64,000 bases of DNA from Azospirillum sp. TSO35-2. Lineage in GTDB: Bacteria > Pseudomonadota > Alphaproteobacteria > Azospirillales > Azospirillaceae. Of this stretch, positions 1-9,018 are shown in pieces (positions within the stretch are counted from its first letter, which is position 1; each line of letters begins with the position of its first letter). The notes under the pieces are model-generated. The model did no database searches. It was not told where the DNA came from and saw only the letters and a list, made by a program, of their open reading frames with translations. Location of the stretch: positions 2,575,508-2,639,507 of the forward strand of contig NZ_LGRA01000021.1 of assembly GCF_003116095.1 (NCBI RefSeq), in the 5' to 3' direction. The translations under genes were made by a program, and so were the position numbers.

Positions 1-463
1 CCAGCAGCAGCCGGTCCGCCCCGCAGGCCCGCTCGGCCTCGTCCAGCGCGCGGCCCAGCGCGTCGACCACCTCGGGCGCGAAGCGGCGGCTGGTCCAGAG
101 CGGGACGGTGCAGGCGGCATCGCCCGCCACCCCACCATACTGGCAGGGCCGGGCGAGATAGAGCAGCCGCGGCGCCGGGTCCAGGCGGGCCAGCGCCAGC
201 GCCACCGGGTTGTGCGGGGTCGGGTCGCGCGACGGCTGGGTCGGCGTGGTCCAGGCGTGGCCGTCCCCCTCGATGTAGACGACCAGCGGCCCCGCCGTCC
301 CGGGGCGCAACCAGCCGGCCAGGGTGAAGGGCGGCGCGGCGAAGCGCTGCGGCATCATCCCGGCCGACCGCGCGGCCTCGTCCGCCGCCTCATACAGCGC
401 CTCCGGCGTCGTGGCGCAGCCGGCCAGCAGGGCGAGCAGCAGCAGGGCTCCGGCCCGGATCAC
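1..463 (-). CDS. Putative lipoprotein, alpha/beta-hydrolase-like (partial, runs off left edge)
   Basis: The start is GTG, and it overlaps the stop of the upstream hydrolase gene as GTGA, so the two are translationally coupled. The N terminus has a hydrophobic stretch ending in the lipobox LLAGC, so the product should be an exported lipoprotein. About 154 residues are visible. They include VVYIEGDGHAW and a later LLYLARPCQYGG, a layout seen in alpha/beta-hydrolase-like proteins (oxyanion strand, then a conserved Cys/Tyr segment). The nucleophile region lies outside the window, so the enzyme class is only inferred. It is the last visible gene of the T6SS-linked minus-strand operon. Confidence 0.6.
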   Translation of the reverse strand, partial: MIRAGALLLLALLAGCATTPEALYEAADEAARSAGMMPQRFAAPPFTLAGWLRPGTAGPLVVYIEGDGHAWTTPTQPSRDPTPHNPVALALARLDPAPRLLYLARPCQYGGVAGDAACTVPLWTSRRFAPEVVDALGRALDEAERACGADRLLL

Positions 464-2130
464 GGCGTCGCCGCCCGGCCGGGCAGGCTGGTGGCGAAGG
501 CGGGCGGCAGGAAGCGTTCCATGCAGTTCGCCTCCTCCCCCACCGCCAGCGTCTCGATGAAGCGCGCGGCGATGGTGCGGCCGCAGGCGCTGGCGCCCAG
601 CACGTCGTGCCCGAGCCCGCGGAACGGCAGCAAGGCCGCCCGGTGCAGCGTCCGTCCCAGCGCCTCCGCCCGCGCCGGCACGGTCAGCGTGTCGTAGACC
701 CCGGTCAGGATCAGCGCCGGCACGTCGGATTCGACCGGCCGGTAGAAGCCACCGTCGGCCGGCGCCAGCGCCAGCGCCGGGCAGGCGGCGTCGTAGTCAG
801 TCTCCACCGCGTCGGCGACGATGTAGGGCCGCAGGCTGACCGCCGCGCGCCGGGCCGCCGCCGCGTCGACGCGCGGGCGGTTCTCCCGGCAGCCGACCGT
901 CAGGTTCAGCCCATAGGCCAGCGTGTCGAGCGCGTGCCAGAAGGAGGACGGCATGACCAGCGCCGCCACCGCCGGGTCGTCCAACACCCCGGCCCCCCCG
1001 ATCCCGGCGTCCGCCTCGCCCCGCGCGCTGACGACCCGCTCGGCGTGGTCGAGCAGCGCCGGCAGCGGAACCATCCCGCCGGCGTTGCCCAGCCGCAGCG
1101 CCAGCACCGCGGCGACCATCGGCCAGTCCAGCCGCAGGTCGCTGACCCGCCCGCTGCCGGGATGATGCAGCCGCAGCGTCAGCGGCCGGCGCTCCAGCGC
1201 GGCGGCGAGCCGTTCGACCGCGTGGTCCAGGCGGGGAAAGGCGCGGGCGCAGGCCGGCTGCGCCGCGCAATCCTCCACCATGCGGCGGTGGGCCTGCCGG
1301 ATCGCGGTCAACCGGTCGAGGTCGAGCCAGGTCGCGTCGGCCGCCGCCGGGGAGTTCAGCACCAGACTGCGCACCGCCGCCCCGTCGATCCGCAGCAGCG
1401 CCTGCGCCAGCACTCCGCCGTAGGAGGTGGCGACGACGTTCCACGCCGCGATCCCCAGCGCGCCGCGCAGCGCCCGCAGGTCGGCGGCGCTCTGCCCGCT
1501 GTCGAAATCCTCCAGCCGATAGCCGGCGTCGCGCAGCGGCGCGAGGCAGGCGACGGCGTCCGCCGCGGTCACGCCGCCGAACCAATAGCGCAGCGGGTCC
1601 AGCGCCGGGCAGCGCAGCGAGGGCCGCGACCGCCCGGTGCCGCGCTGGTCGACCAGCAGCACGTCGCGCGTGGCGCGCATCGGCGCCAGGATCGCCGCGG
1701 TGCCGCGCGGGTCGTCGCTGCCGCCCTGCCCCGGCCCGCCGCTGAGCAGCACCACCGGATCGACGGCGGTGGCGCCGTTCAGCGCCGGCAGAATCATCAC
1801 GAACAGGTCGAGCGGCGGACTGTCCGGCCGCTGCCAGTCCGACGGCACCCGGACGCTGCGGCAGCGGGGCGCCGGCCCGGCCGGCAGCGGCCCGTCGGGG
1901 CACGGAACCTCGCCCAGCACCGGCTGGACCGGCAGCGGCGCGGCCACTGGCGCGGCAGCGGCCGGCGGTGCGGCGGGCACCGGTTCGGGAGCCGGCGACG
2001 CCGGCGTGGCGACGGTTGCCGGCGCTGGTGGAGCGGCCAGCCGGTCGATGGCGTAGCCGAGCAGCCCGCCGGCCGCGGCGCACAGCGCCAGCAGGCCGAC
2101 CGCCCAGGCGAACCGCCGCCGGCCCGACAC
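460..2130 (-). CDS. Alpha/beta hydrolase, S33/TAP-like family, with N-terminal signal anchor
   Basis: The 556-residue protein begins with a basic segment and one hydrophobic helix (about residues 9-30), then an Ala/Pro-rich linker. It is therefore probably anchored in the membrane with the enzyme in the periplasm. The hydrolase domain shows the oxyanion motif LLSGGPGQGG, DQRGTGRS, a nucleophile elbow TSYGG, an acidic residue in LTGVYDTL near the C terminus and a late His in GLGHDVLG. This is the layout of prolyl-aminopeptidase-like and TAP C-terminal hydrolases. The substrate is unknown. It lies 3 bp after the kinase gene, so it is probably in the T6SS transcript. The membrane anchor makes it an unlikely secreted effector. 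Confidence 0.85.
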   Translation of the reverse strand: MSGRRRFAWAVGLLALCAAAGGLLGYAIDRLAAPPAPATVATPASPAPEPVPAAPPAAAAPVAAPLPVQPVLGEVPCPDGPLPAGPAPRCRSVRVPSDWQRPDSPPLDLFVMILPALNGATAVDPVVLLSGGPGQGGSDDPRGTAAILAPMRATRDVLLVDQRGTGRSRPSLRCPALDPLRYWFGGVTAADAVACLAPLRDAGYRLEDFDSGQSAADLRALRGALGIAAWNVVATSYGGVLAQALLRIDGAAVRSLVLNSPAAADATWLDLDRLTAIRQAHRRMVEDCAAQPACARAFPRLDHAVERLAAALERRPLTLRLHHPGSGRVSDLRLDWPMVAAVLALRLGNAGGMVPLPALLDHAERVVSARGEADAGIGGAGVLDDPAVAALVMPSSFWHALDTLAYGLNLTVGCRENRPRVDAAAARRAAVSLRPYIVADAVETDYDAACPALALAPADGGFYRPVESDVPALILTGVYDTLTVPARAEALGRTLHRAALLPFRGLGHDVLGASACGRTIAARFIETLAVGEEANCMERFLPPAFATSLPGRAATP

Positions 2131-2133
2131 CGG

Positions 2134-4305
2134 CTACTCGGCCACGGTGGTGAAGAAGGCGGAGCGGGCGTCGTAGCCGGTGGGTTTGTCCCCCGGCTTG
2201 TCCTTCGGCAACGCCGCGCGCAAGGCCGCGAGATAGCCGCCGGCGGGTTCAACCTCCGGCCGTTCGGCGGCGAACAGCGGATCGCGCGTCACCAGCGCCA
2301 GGATCATCGCCGGCCCATAGGGCGGGGTGATGGTGTAGACGCGGTCGCTCGACGACTTGGCGACGCCCAGCGTGATGGATTTCGCCGAATCGCCCAGCGC
2401 CAGCCGGTTGTCCCGCCGCAGCGGCATCGGCAGCATGTGGATGACGTTGCCCTCGATGTCGAAGTAATCGACGGTCAGATAGCCGCCGGTGGCGCCGGCG
2501 GTGACGTTGACCTCCAGCTTGTCACCCTTGCGATAGACCAGCGACGGCCGGTTGAAGGCGAGGCCGAGGCTGCCGCCGTCGATCCCGTCGGCCGATCCCG
2601 GCAAGCCGGCGACGCCCAGCGCCTCGCACAGCGGCCAGGGCCGCAGGTCGACGCGGGCGCTGACGTCGATCCCCGCCGGCAGGCCGGCGATCAGCGTGCG
2701 CAACGCCTGCGCGTCGTCGTCCTTGCCGACATAGCCGGTGATCCGCAGGCCGCTCGCCCCGTCCTCCACCGTCCGCAAACCGGCGCAGGCGAAGCGGCCG
2801 GTGCCCGCCTCCAGCGTCCGGCGCGCGTCGGCCAGCGAGGGGCCCGGCGCAGGGGTCGGCGGCGCGGTCGGAACGACCGGAGCAACCTCCGGAGCGGGCG
2901 GGGGCGCTGCGGCCGGTGGGACGACCTGTGGAGGCGCCGGAGGCTGCACCGGCGGCGGCGTGACCGCAGGCGCGGGGCCGGGCGGCGTCGACGCCACCTC
3001 CGTCGCGGGCGGCGGAACGGCGGCCGGTGCAGGGGCCGGCGGCGTGGCCGCCGTGGTGGTCCCCGTGATGGCCGCCGTGCCAGCGGTGGTGGTCGCCGTG
3101 GTGGTGCTCGTCGGCGCCGGCACCGGCGCCGGCGCCGGGGACGGCTGGCCGAACAGGACGAAGCCGGCGACGCCCGCCGCGGCGACGCCGACGCCGGCCG
3201 CGGCGATCAGGCCGACCGGGGTCTTCTTCTTCGGCCCAGCCGGAACGGCCGCGTCCCGCGCCGGCTTGGGCGTGTCGGCGGGCGGCGGCGGCGGGGTCAC
3301 CGCCGGAAAGGGCGTCGCCTCGAAGGGGGTGATGTCCGGCGGGCGGTGGGTCAGCGCGCCGACCAGCTCGGCCATCGTCTTGACGCGGGCCTGCGGGTCG
3401 GGCTCCAGCATCGAGCGGAGGACGCCGCGCAACGGCTCGTCCAGGGCGGAGAGGTCGGGCACCGTCATGCGCCGCTCGATCATCGCCTGCGGCGTCCGCC
3501 CCATGTCGAGCGGCCGGCCGAGCGCCACCGCGGCCAGCACCAGCCCGGCGCTGTAGATGTCGGACTGCGGCCCGACCTGCCCGCCGAACAGCCCGAACTG
3601 CTCGGGCGAGGCGTAGCCGTATTTCCCGGCGAAGGCGTCGCCGATGACCGTCCCCGCCCCTGCCGCCGTCTGCTTGGCGATGCCGAAATCGATGATCTTG
3701 GCGTCGGCGATGCGGCGGCCGGGCAGGATGACGTTGTCGGCCGACATGTCGCGGTGGATGATGCCGCGCTGGTGCGCCGCCGCCAGCCCCGAGGCGATGC
3801 GGTCGAGCAGGATGGCGACCGACCCGGCGTCGAGCGGCCCCGCCTGCATCACCTCCTGCAGGGACGGGCCGTCGAGAAACTCCATCGACAGCAGCAGCCG
3901 GCCGTATTCGTCGCGGAAGACGCCGTCATAGGCTACCACCGCCTCGTGCCGGATGTCGCGCAGCGCCGCCGCCTCGCGCCGCAGCAGCTCGACCATCTTG
4001 GCGTCCTGCGCCAGCTCCGGCCGGATCACCTTGACCGCGTGCCAGGTGTTCATGTCGATGTGGCGGGCGCGGTGGACCTCGCCCATGCCGCCGCGGGCGA
4101 TCAGCCCCTCCACCAGATAGGTGTGGCTCAGCAACGTGCCCGGCCCGATCGGCGCCGGCGTCCCCCGCGCCGCCTCCACCCCCGACAGCGAGGAGGCGGT
4201 GACCGGCGGCGCCGTCAGCCGGGTCGCCTCCTGGTCGGTCGTCTGCGGGCCGGCGGCGGGCGGCAGCGCGGTGGGCTCGGAGGGGTCGGCGGGCGTCTGG
4301 GCCAT
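2134..4305 (-). CDS. T6SS-associated Ser/Thr protein kinase (PpkA-like) with periplasmic DUF4384-like domain
   Basis: The 723-residue protein has an N-terminal Hanks kinase domain (about 50-320) with glycine loop ARGGMGEV, VAIK-type Lys in HAVKVI, catalytic HRDMSADN and DFGIAK. A single membrane helix lies near residue 365, followed by a long Pro/Ala linker. The C-terminal part contains a BON-like stretch (GLRITGYVGKDDDAQ) and a DUF4384-like beta domain (GGYLTVDYFDIEGNVIHML). The catalytic loop has Ser where many kinases have Lys two residues after Asp, a common bacterial variant. In other T6SSs a PpkA kinase phosphorylates the FHA protein to switch on assembly. The FHA gene tagH is directly upstream here, which supports that role by inference. 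Confidence 0.88.
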   Translation of the reverse strand: MAQTPADPSEPTALPPAAGPQTTDQEATRLTAPPVTASSLSGVEAARGTPAPIGPGTLLSHTYLVEGLIARGGMGEVHRARHIDMNTWHAVKVIRPELAQDAKMVELLRREAAALRDIRHEAVVAYDGVFRDEYGRLLLSMEFLDGPSLQEVMQAGPLDAGSVAILLDRIASGLAAAHQRGIIHRDMSADNVILPGRRIADAKIIDFGIAKQTAAGAGTVIGDAFAGKYGYASPEQFGLFGGQVGPQSDIYSAGLVLAAVALGRPLDMGRTPQAMIERRMTVPDLSALDEPLRGVLRSMLEPDPQARVKTMAELVGALTHRPPDITPFEATPFPAVTPPPPPADTPKPARDAAVPAGPKKKTPVGLIAAAGVGVAAAGVAGFVLFGQPSPAPAPVPAPTSTTTATTTAGTAAITGTTTAATPPAPAPAAVPPPATEVASTPPGPAPAVTPPPVQPPAPPQVVPPAAAPPPAPEVAPVVPTAPPTPAPGPSLADARRTLEAGTGRFACAGLRTVEDGASGLRITGYVGKDDDAQALRTLIAGLPAGIDVSARVDLRPWPLCEALGVAGLPGSADGIDGGSLGLAFNRPSLVYRKGDKLEVNVTAGATGGYLTVDYFDIEGNVIHMLPMPLRRDNRLALGDSAKSITLGVAKSSSDRVYTITPPYGPAMILALVTRDPLFAAERPEVEPAGGYLAALRAALPKDKPGDKPTGYDARSAFFTTVAE

Positions 4306-4361
4306 GGCGCTGGGCAGTCCGGCTGAAGGTTGTGAAGCGGGCGGTGTCCGGGACGGAGGGA

Positions 4362-6023
4362 TCAGCCGGACCCGTCCGTGCCGGCGCGCCCGTCGCCGCG
4401 CCCATCGCCGCCCGCGTCGCCGCCGCCGTCGCCGCGGACGAACCGGTCGTACTCGCGGGCGATGGCGTCACCGACGACGCGGTCGAAATCCTCTTCCAGC
4501 TCGACCACCAGATCCTTGTACAGCGCCTCGTACTGGTCCCAGTAGCGGGCCTTGCGCGCGGCCGGGACGATGCTGTCGAGCAGCCGGGTTTCCAGCCGCT
4601 GGCTGAGCGCGCCGGGGTCGAACTTCGCCACCACCTGCTTCAGCGCGGTCTGCAGCGCCGCGGCGTAGGCGAGGTGGTGGACCTGCACGTCGCTCGCCGC
4701 CTCGCGCACCGCGTCGGCCATCGGCAGGAAGCCGCGCAGGCGCGGGTCGGCCAGCACCGACACCGCCTCGTCCAGCGTGGCGCAGCGCTTCAGCGGGTTC
4801 TCGCCGGCCGGACGGAAGCTGGTCTGCTCCAGATGGAACTCGTCCTTGAAGTGCGAGCGCGCCTGCAACGAGGCGTGCAGCGCCCCCAGGCTGGCCCGCA
4901 GCGCTTCGCCCAGGCTGCGCATCATCGCGGTCGGATCGGGAACGCCGCCCGGCGGCAGCGCCGCGCCGAACCCCTCGTAGAAGGCGGCGATGGCGGCGGC
5001 GGGGGCCGGATCGGACACGGCGTCGGCCACCCGGACGGGGGTGGGAGGAGGCACCGGAACGGCCGGCGGGCGCGGCGGGGTGACGGCGGCATCCAGGTCC
5101 GCTGGCAAGTCCGCTGACAAGCCCGCCGGCAGATCCGCCGGCAAGGGCGGCAGCGGATCGGCGGGCGTGCCCGCCACCGCGGCAGCCGGGATCGGCGCCG
5201 GCCACGCCTCGTCGGCGGCCGGCTCCGGCAGCGTCTCGTCGATGTTCCAGTCGTCAGGCAATGGTGCGGGCAGCGGCTGGGCACTCGCCGCCGGCACCGC
5301 GAAGACCGGAACCGCGGGCGCCGCGGACGGCGGCGTGCCGAAGATCTCGTCGTCCCAATCGTCGGGGATGGTGCCGAGGCCGGACGGCGCGCGGTCGTCC
5401 AGCGGCGGAAAGGGCGGGCTGACCGGGCTGATCGACAGCGCCTGGTTCAGCGCACCGGAATGGTCGTCGACGGTGCCGAAGCGCCAGTCGTCGTGCCCGG
5501 CCCCCTCGCGAGGCGGCTCGCCGCCGCTGTTCGACGCGGTCCAGACGTCGAAGGGCGCATCCTCCGACCGCAGCGGCTGGTGTTCGAAGGGACGGGACGC
5601 CGACGGCCCGGCGTCGACGCCGAACGGACCGTCCAGCGGCCCGGCCCCCGCGTTGCGGTCGAAGGGAAAGGCGCCGGCGATCTCGGTGAAGGACGGGGCG
5701 GCCTGCGTGTCGATGGTCGCTTCGATGACGAAGCGGCCGATGCGGATGCGGTCGCCCGCCGACAGCACCGCCGGCACGTTGCGGCCCAGCGGCCGGTCCG
5801 ACCCGTTGAGGAAGACGCCGTTGGTGCTGGTGTCGACGACGCGGAACTGGGCGCCGGCGGTCTCGAACACGCAATGCTGGCGCGACAGCAGCAGGTCGGG
5901 ATCGGGCAGGATCCAGCCATTCTCCGCCCCGCGCCCGACCGTGAGGCGGCCGCCCTGCAACGTCTTCTCGGCGTTGCCGCCCAGCGACGCCCGATGGTCC
6001 GACACGATCCTCAGCCTCAGCAT
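4362..6023 (-). CDS. tagH: Type VI secretion-associated FHA-domain protein
   Basis: The 553-residue protein starts with a forkhead-associated (phosphothreonine-binding) domain of about 100 residues, including TVGRGAENGWILPDPDLLLSRQH and a later TSTNGVFLNG. A long low-complexity Pro/Ala/Asp-rich middle follows. The C-terminal 180 residues match the T6SS FHA C-terminal domain pattern (AAIAAFYEGFG, FKDEFHLEQTSFRPAGENPLK, DQYEALYKDLVVELEEDFDRV). TagH (Fha1) is the usual target of the PpkA kinase in threonine-phosphorylation control of T6SS. The kinase gene lies immediately downstream. The start ATG is 21 bp after the PAAR stop. Confidence 0.9.
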   Translation of the reverse strand: MLRLRIVSDHRASLGGNAEKTLQGGRLTVGRGAENGWILPDPDLLLSRQHCVFETAGAQFRVVDTSTNGVFLNGSDRPLGRNVPAVLSAGDRIRIGRFVIEATIDTQAAPSFTEIAGAFPFDRNAGAGPLDGPFGVDAGPSASRPFEHQPLRSEDAPFDVWTASNSGGEPPREGAGHDDWRFGTVDDHSGALNQALSISPVSPPFPPLDDRAPSGLGTIPDDWDDEIFGTPPSAAPAVPVFAVPAASAQPLPAPLPDDWNIDETLPEPAADEAWPAPIPAAAVAGTPADPLPPLPADLPAGLSADLPADLDAAVTPPRPPAVPVPPPTPVRVADAVSDPAPAAAIAAFYEGFGAALPPGGVPDPTAMMRSLGEALRASLGALHASLQARSHFKDEFHLEQTSFRPAGENPLKRCATLDEAVSVLADPRLRGFLPMADAVREAASDVQVHHLAYAAALQTALKQVVAKFDPGALSQRLETRLLDSIVPAARKARYWDQYEALYKDLVVELEEDFDRVVGDAIAREYDRFVRGDGGGDAGGDGRGDGRAGTDGSG

Positions 6024-6044
6024 GCCACGCTCCGCCCTTGCGCC

Positions 6045-6335
6045 TCAGCCACCGACGATCACCGTCGGGGCGCCGGTGACGATCACCCCGCCATGGGCGG
6101 TCTGGTCGCCCAGCCGCGCCGCCGGACGGCCGCCGACCACCACGGTGGCCGATCCCTTGACGATCACGTCGGGCGGGCCGACGCAGACGCACAGGTCGGT
6201 CACCACCGCCGCCGGCAGGAATTCGATCAGCACGGTCGGCACGCCCGGGCTGACGATCGGCCCGCCGACATGGGGAACCGGGCCGGTCGTCATCGGGCAG
6301 CTGTGCATGTCGGTCAGGCGGGCGGCGGGCGGCAT
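6045..6335 (-). CDS. PAAR-domain protein, T6SS spike tip
   Basis: This 96-residue protein is built of short Gly/Val beta repeats typical of PAAR/DUF4150 proteins: PAARLTDMHSC, PHVGGPIVSPG, VKGSATVVVGGRPAARLGDQTAHGG, and a final TGAPTVIVGG. The His and Cys residues near the start and HGG at the end fit metal coordination at the cone tip. Known PAAR proteins cap the VgrG trimer and can carry effectors. This one has no extension, so any cargo would have to bind non-covalently. The ATG was chosen because the PAAR homology begins at it. The gene lies 26 bp after the DUF4123 gene. Confidence 0.93.
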   Translation of the reverse strand: MPPAARLTDMHSCPMTTGPVPHVGGPIVSPGVPTVLIEFLPAAVVTDLCVCVGPPDVIVKGSATVVVGGRPAARLGDQTAHGGVIVTGAPTVIVGG

Positions 6336-6361
6336 CGACGGGTTCCTCACGCGACAGGGTG

Positions 6362-6946
6362 TCAGGCCCGCGGCGCGGCGAGCGGGATTTCGGCGCGGAG
6401 CGGCACGCCGTTCGGTGCTTCGAACAGGACCAGCGCGCCGGCCGCCGCATCCTCCATCATGAACCGGAAGCCCGGGCCGAACAATGCGGCGCACTGCGCC
6501 GCGTCGCAGGTCGGCAGGAAGGCGGCCAGCACCACCGGGTCGTAGAAGCGGAACAGATAGGTCTCCCCCGCCTCGCCGTTGACGATGGTCAGCTTGCGGA
6601 AATGCCGGCGCACCGCGTCGATGTCGCGGTCGGCCAGCACCAGGATGCCCCAGCCGCGGCCCCAGCCGTCGCCCAGCAGCCAGTCGGTGACCGCGCTGCC
6701 GCGCTCCAGCCGCACCAGATAGGGCGCCACCTCCGCCAGCTCGCCGGCGGTGTCGCCCTGGTAGAGCGAGCGCATGTCGGCGCCGTCCTCGTGCGCCAGC
6801 AGGCCGGGGTAGAGACCGGGGTCGCGCGCGGCGTCGACGATCATGTACAGCGCGCGGGCGTCGCCCTCCGGCCACAGATGGTGGGCGAGGCGGGCGGGAA
6901 TGCCGGCGGTGGCCGGATTCCCGGCCGGACCCAGGCTCGATCTCAT
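6362..6946 (-). CDS. DUF4123-domain protein, T6SS effector adaptor
   Basis: This 194-residue protein shows the DUF4123 pattern: LYMIVDAARDPGLYPGLL near the start, then APYLVRLERGS, GWGILVLADRDIDAVRRHFRKL and YLFRFYDPVVLAAFLPTCDA. DUF4123 proteins (Tap/TEC chaperones) load effectors onto VgrG. Its ATG overlaps the vgrG stop as ATGA, so it is translated together with vgrG. A dedicated effector gene would be expected next, but the following gene is PAAR and then tagH, so its cargo is not apparent here. Confidence 0.9.
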   Translation of the reverse strand: MRSSLGPAGNPATAGIPARLAHHLWPEGDARALYMIVDAARDPGLYPGLLAHEDGADMRSLYQGDTAGELAEVAPYLVRLERGSAVTDWLLGDGWGRGWGILVLADRDIDAVRRHFRKLTIVNGEAGETYLFRFYDPVVLAAFLPTCDAAQCAALFGPGFRFMMEDAAAGALVLFEAPNGVPLRAEIPLAAPRA

Positions 6947-9018
6947 GCGGTCCCCGCCCCCTCGCAGATCTCGCACAGCGGCGTGTTGGCCGCCGCGGCG
7001 TTGCGCATCACCATCGCCTGGGCGGCGGCCTTCGGGGTGTGACTTTGCGCCGGGCGCGGCAGTTTCGCCTTGGGCGGCGGCGCCAGCGTGCCGCCCTTGT
7101 CCTTGTCGGCCGGCGTCGGCTTGTCCGGCGTCGCCGGCGTCGCCACCAGGCCGTTGGGCGCGCCGCCGCTGTTGATCAGCACCATGGTGCCGTTCATGGC
7201 GATGCCGGCGGCGCTCAGCGTGATGAAGTTGCCGCCGACCTTCAGCGTCAGCGACGCGCCGGCCTCCAGGCACAGGTTGGCCCCGGCCTTGACCGCGTAG
7301 TTGGTGCCGATCTTGTCGTGCAGGTCGACGCCCACCGTGCGCGACACGCCGCCGCCAACCGATTCGACATGGTCGCCGTCGATGGTGGCGTGGTGGTCCT
7401 TGCCCACCCGCTCCCACAGGCCGCCGGCGACCTCCAGATGCTGGCCCGCCGCGACCGAGGTGCGGCTGTCATGGCCGATGCGCAGGTCGTAGTCGCGCTG
7501 GGCGTGGATGAAGACCTGCTCCTTCCCCGCCTTGTCCTCGAAGCGGACCTCGTTGAAGCCGCCGCCGCCGGGCGTGCTGCGCGTCTTGACGCCCGAGCGC
7601 GTCTTGTGCTCCGGCAGGGCGTAGGTCGGCAGCGCCTCGGCGTTGTTGACGACGCCGATCACCAGCGGCCGGTCGGGATCGCCGTCGACGAAATCGACCA
7701 ACACCTCCATGCCGATGCGCGGCACCGTCTGCACCCCCCACTGGTGCCCGGCCCAGCTCTGCGCCACCCGGATCCAGCAGGAACTCTTCTCGTCCGACCG
7801 GCCGCGGCGGTCCCAATGGAACTGCACCATGATGCGGCCGAACTTGTCGGTGTGGATCTCCTCCCCCGCCGGGCCGACGACGAAGGCGGTCTGGATGCCG
7901 CGGACCGACGGCTTGGGCGTCCGGCGCTGCGGCCGCACCACCATTTTCGCCGGCAGGGCGCGGAACTGGTTGGTGTAGGAGGCCTTGCGCTTGTCGCCGG
8001 GCAGGAAGCCCTCGTTGCAGGCGTCGAACGCCACCTCCGCCACCACCACCGGCTGGTTGTTCTCCGCCGCGGTCGGGTGCTCGGCCAGGGCGAAGGTGAC
8101 GCCGGGGTGCAGGGTGCGGCAGGCGCTGGTGCCGCGCACCCCCTCCAGCCCGTGCTCCTCCGTCTCCATCCGGCGGCGGGCCAGCGCGCTGCCGGCGTCG
8201 CGGCTGGCGTAACGGCCGGGATACTCGAACAGCTCGTACTTGGTCGAGACCGGCACGGTGGCGACCGACGACTCGCTGCTGTCGAGCGCGGTGCGCGGCG
8301 CCTGGAAGTCGTAGTCCTTGGTCGCCCAGCGGCCCGACGCCACGGCGTACACCCGCTCCCACCGCTCCACCTGGTCGGCGTACTGGCCGCTCGGCATGAA
8401 GCGCAGGGTGTTCGGCGTCATCTTGGCGTAGCCGGCGGCGCTGTCGGACAGGACCAGCGTGTGACGGTCGCGTTCGTGCGTGAAGTAGTAATAGATCCCC
8501 TCCTCCTCCAGCAGCCGGCTGATGAAGTCGAAGGCGGCCTCGTTGTACTGCACGCAATATTCGCGCGGCTGGTAGCTGCCGGTCAGGCTGCGGAATTCGA
8601 ACTGGGTGAAGCCGAACTCCTGGAAGATCGTCTCGACGATCTTCGGCACCGTCATCGGGCCGCCGCCGCCCAGGCTGTGGAAGATGCGGCAATCGCTGGT
8701 GTAGGACAGCAGCGACAGCCAGGGCACCACCTCGATGCTGTAGCAGCGCTGGTCGCGCCCGACCGGCACGCCGACGCCGAGCGAGCGGGCGATGCCGTTG
8801 ACATAGTGGCGCTGCCCATCGGGCTGGCGGACGCCGATGGTGACGCTGTTGCCGACGATGGTGTCCGGCGTCAGCGGGTCGATCGGGCCGAGCGCGTCGA
8901 TGGTGTAGAGGAAGGGGCTGGACAGTGCCTCCCGCCCGCGCACCCGCTCCGCCAGCAGCAGGTCGGGGCCGGCCGGGGTTTCCAGCGACAGCAGGCGGTC
9001 GTCCTGGACGAACTGCAT
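6943..9018 (-). CDS. vgrG: T6SS spike protein VgrG (TssI)
   Basis: The 691-residue protein contains the gp27-like N-terminal part (LLLAERVRGREALSSPF, YYYFTHERDRHTLVLSD). It then has the gp5-like OB region with GRIMVQFHWDRRGRSDEKSSCWIRV, QSWAGHQWGVQTVPRIGMEV and DGDPDRPLVIG, and a beta-helix with the DUF2345-like tail. The C terminus is short and ends in a Cys pair, PLCEICEGAG, with no catalytic extension. The chosen ATG overlaps the tagF stop by one base (TGATG) and has GGAGGAGG a few bases upstream. An ATG 17 codons earlier lies inside tagF and lacks homology. Confidence 0.95.
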   Translation of the reverse strand: MQFVQDDRLLSLETPAGPDLLLAERVRGREALSSPFLYTIDALGPIDPLTPDTIVGNSVTIGVRQPDGQRHYVNGIARSLGVGVPVGRDQRCYSIEVVPWLSLLSYTSDCRIFHSLGGGGPMTVPKIVETIFQEFGFTQFEFRSLTGSYQPREYCVQYNEAAFDFISRLLEEEGIYYYFTHERDRHTLVLSDSAAGYAKMTPNTLRFMPSGQYADQVERWERVYAVASGRWATKDYDFQAPRTALDSSESSVATVPVSTKYELFEYPGRYASRDAGSALARRRMETEEHGLEGVRGTSACRTLHPGVTFALAEHPTAAENNQPVVVAEVAFDACNEGFLPGDKRKASYTNQFRALPAKMVVRPQRRTPKPSVRGIQTAFVVGPAGEEIHTDKFGRIMVQFHWDRRGRSDEKSSCWIRVAQSWAGHQWGVQTVPRIGMEVLVDFVDGDPDRPLVIGVVNNAEALPTYALPEHKTRSGVKTRSTPGGGGFNEVRFEDKAGKEQVFIHAQRDYDLRIGHDSRTSVAAGQHLEVAGGLWERVGKDHHATIDGDHVESVGGGVSRTVGVDLHDKIGTNYAVKAGANLCLEAGASLTLKVGGNFITLSAAGIAMNGTMVLINSGGAPNGLVATPATPDKPTPADKDKGGTLAPPPKAKLPRPAQSHTPKAAAQAMVMRNAAAANTPLCEICEGAGTA

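Noticed and set aside
607-4326. Very long plus-strand ORF (over 1200 codons) opposite the hydrolase and kinase genes
   Set aside because: It is Arg/Gly/Gln-rich low-complexity translation of antisense high-GC DNA. The minus-strand frames hold clear enzyme motifs.
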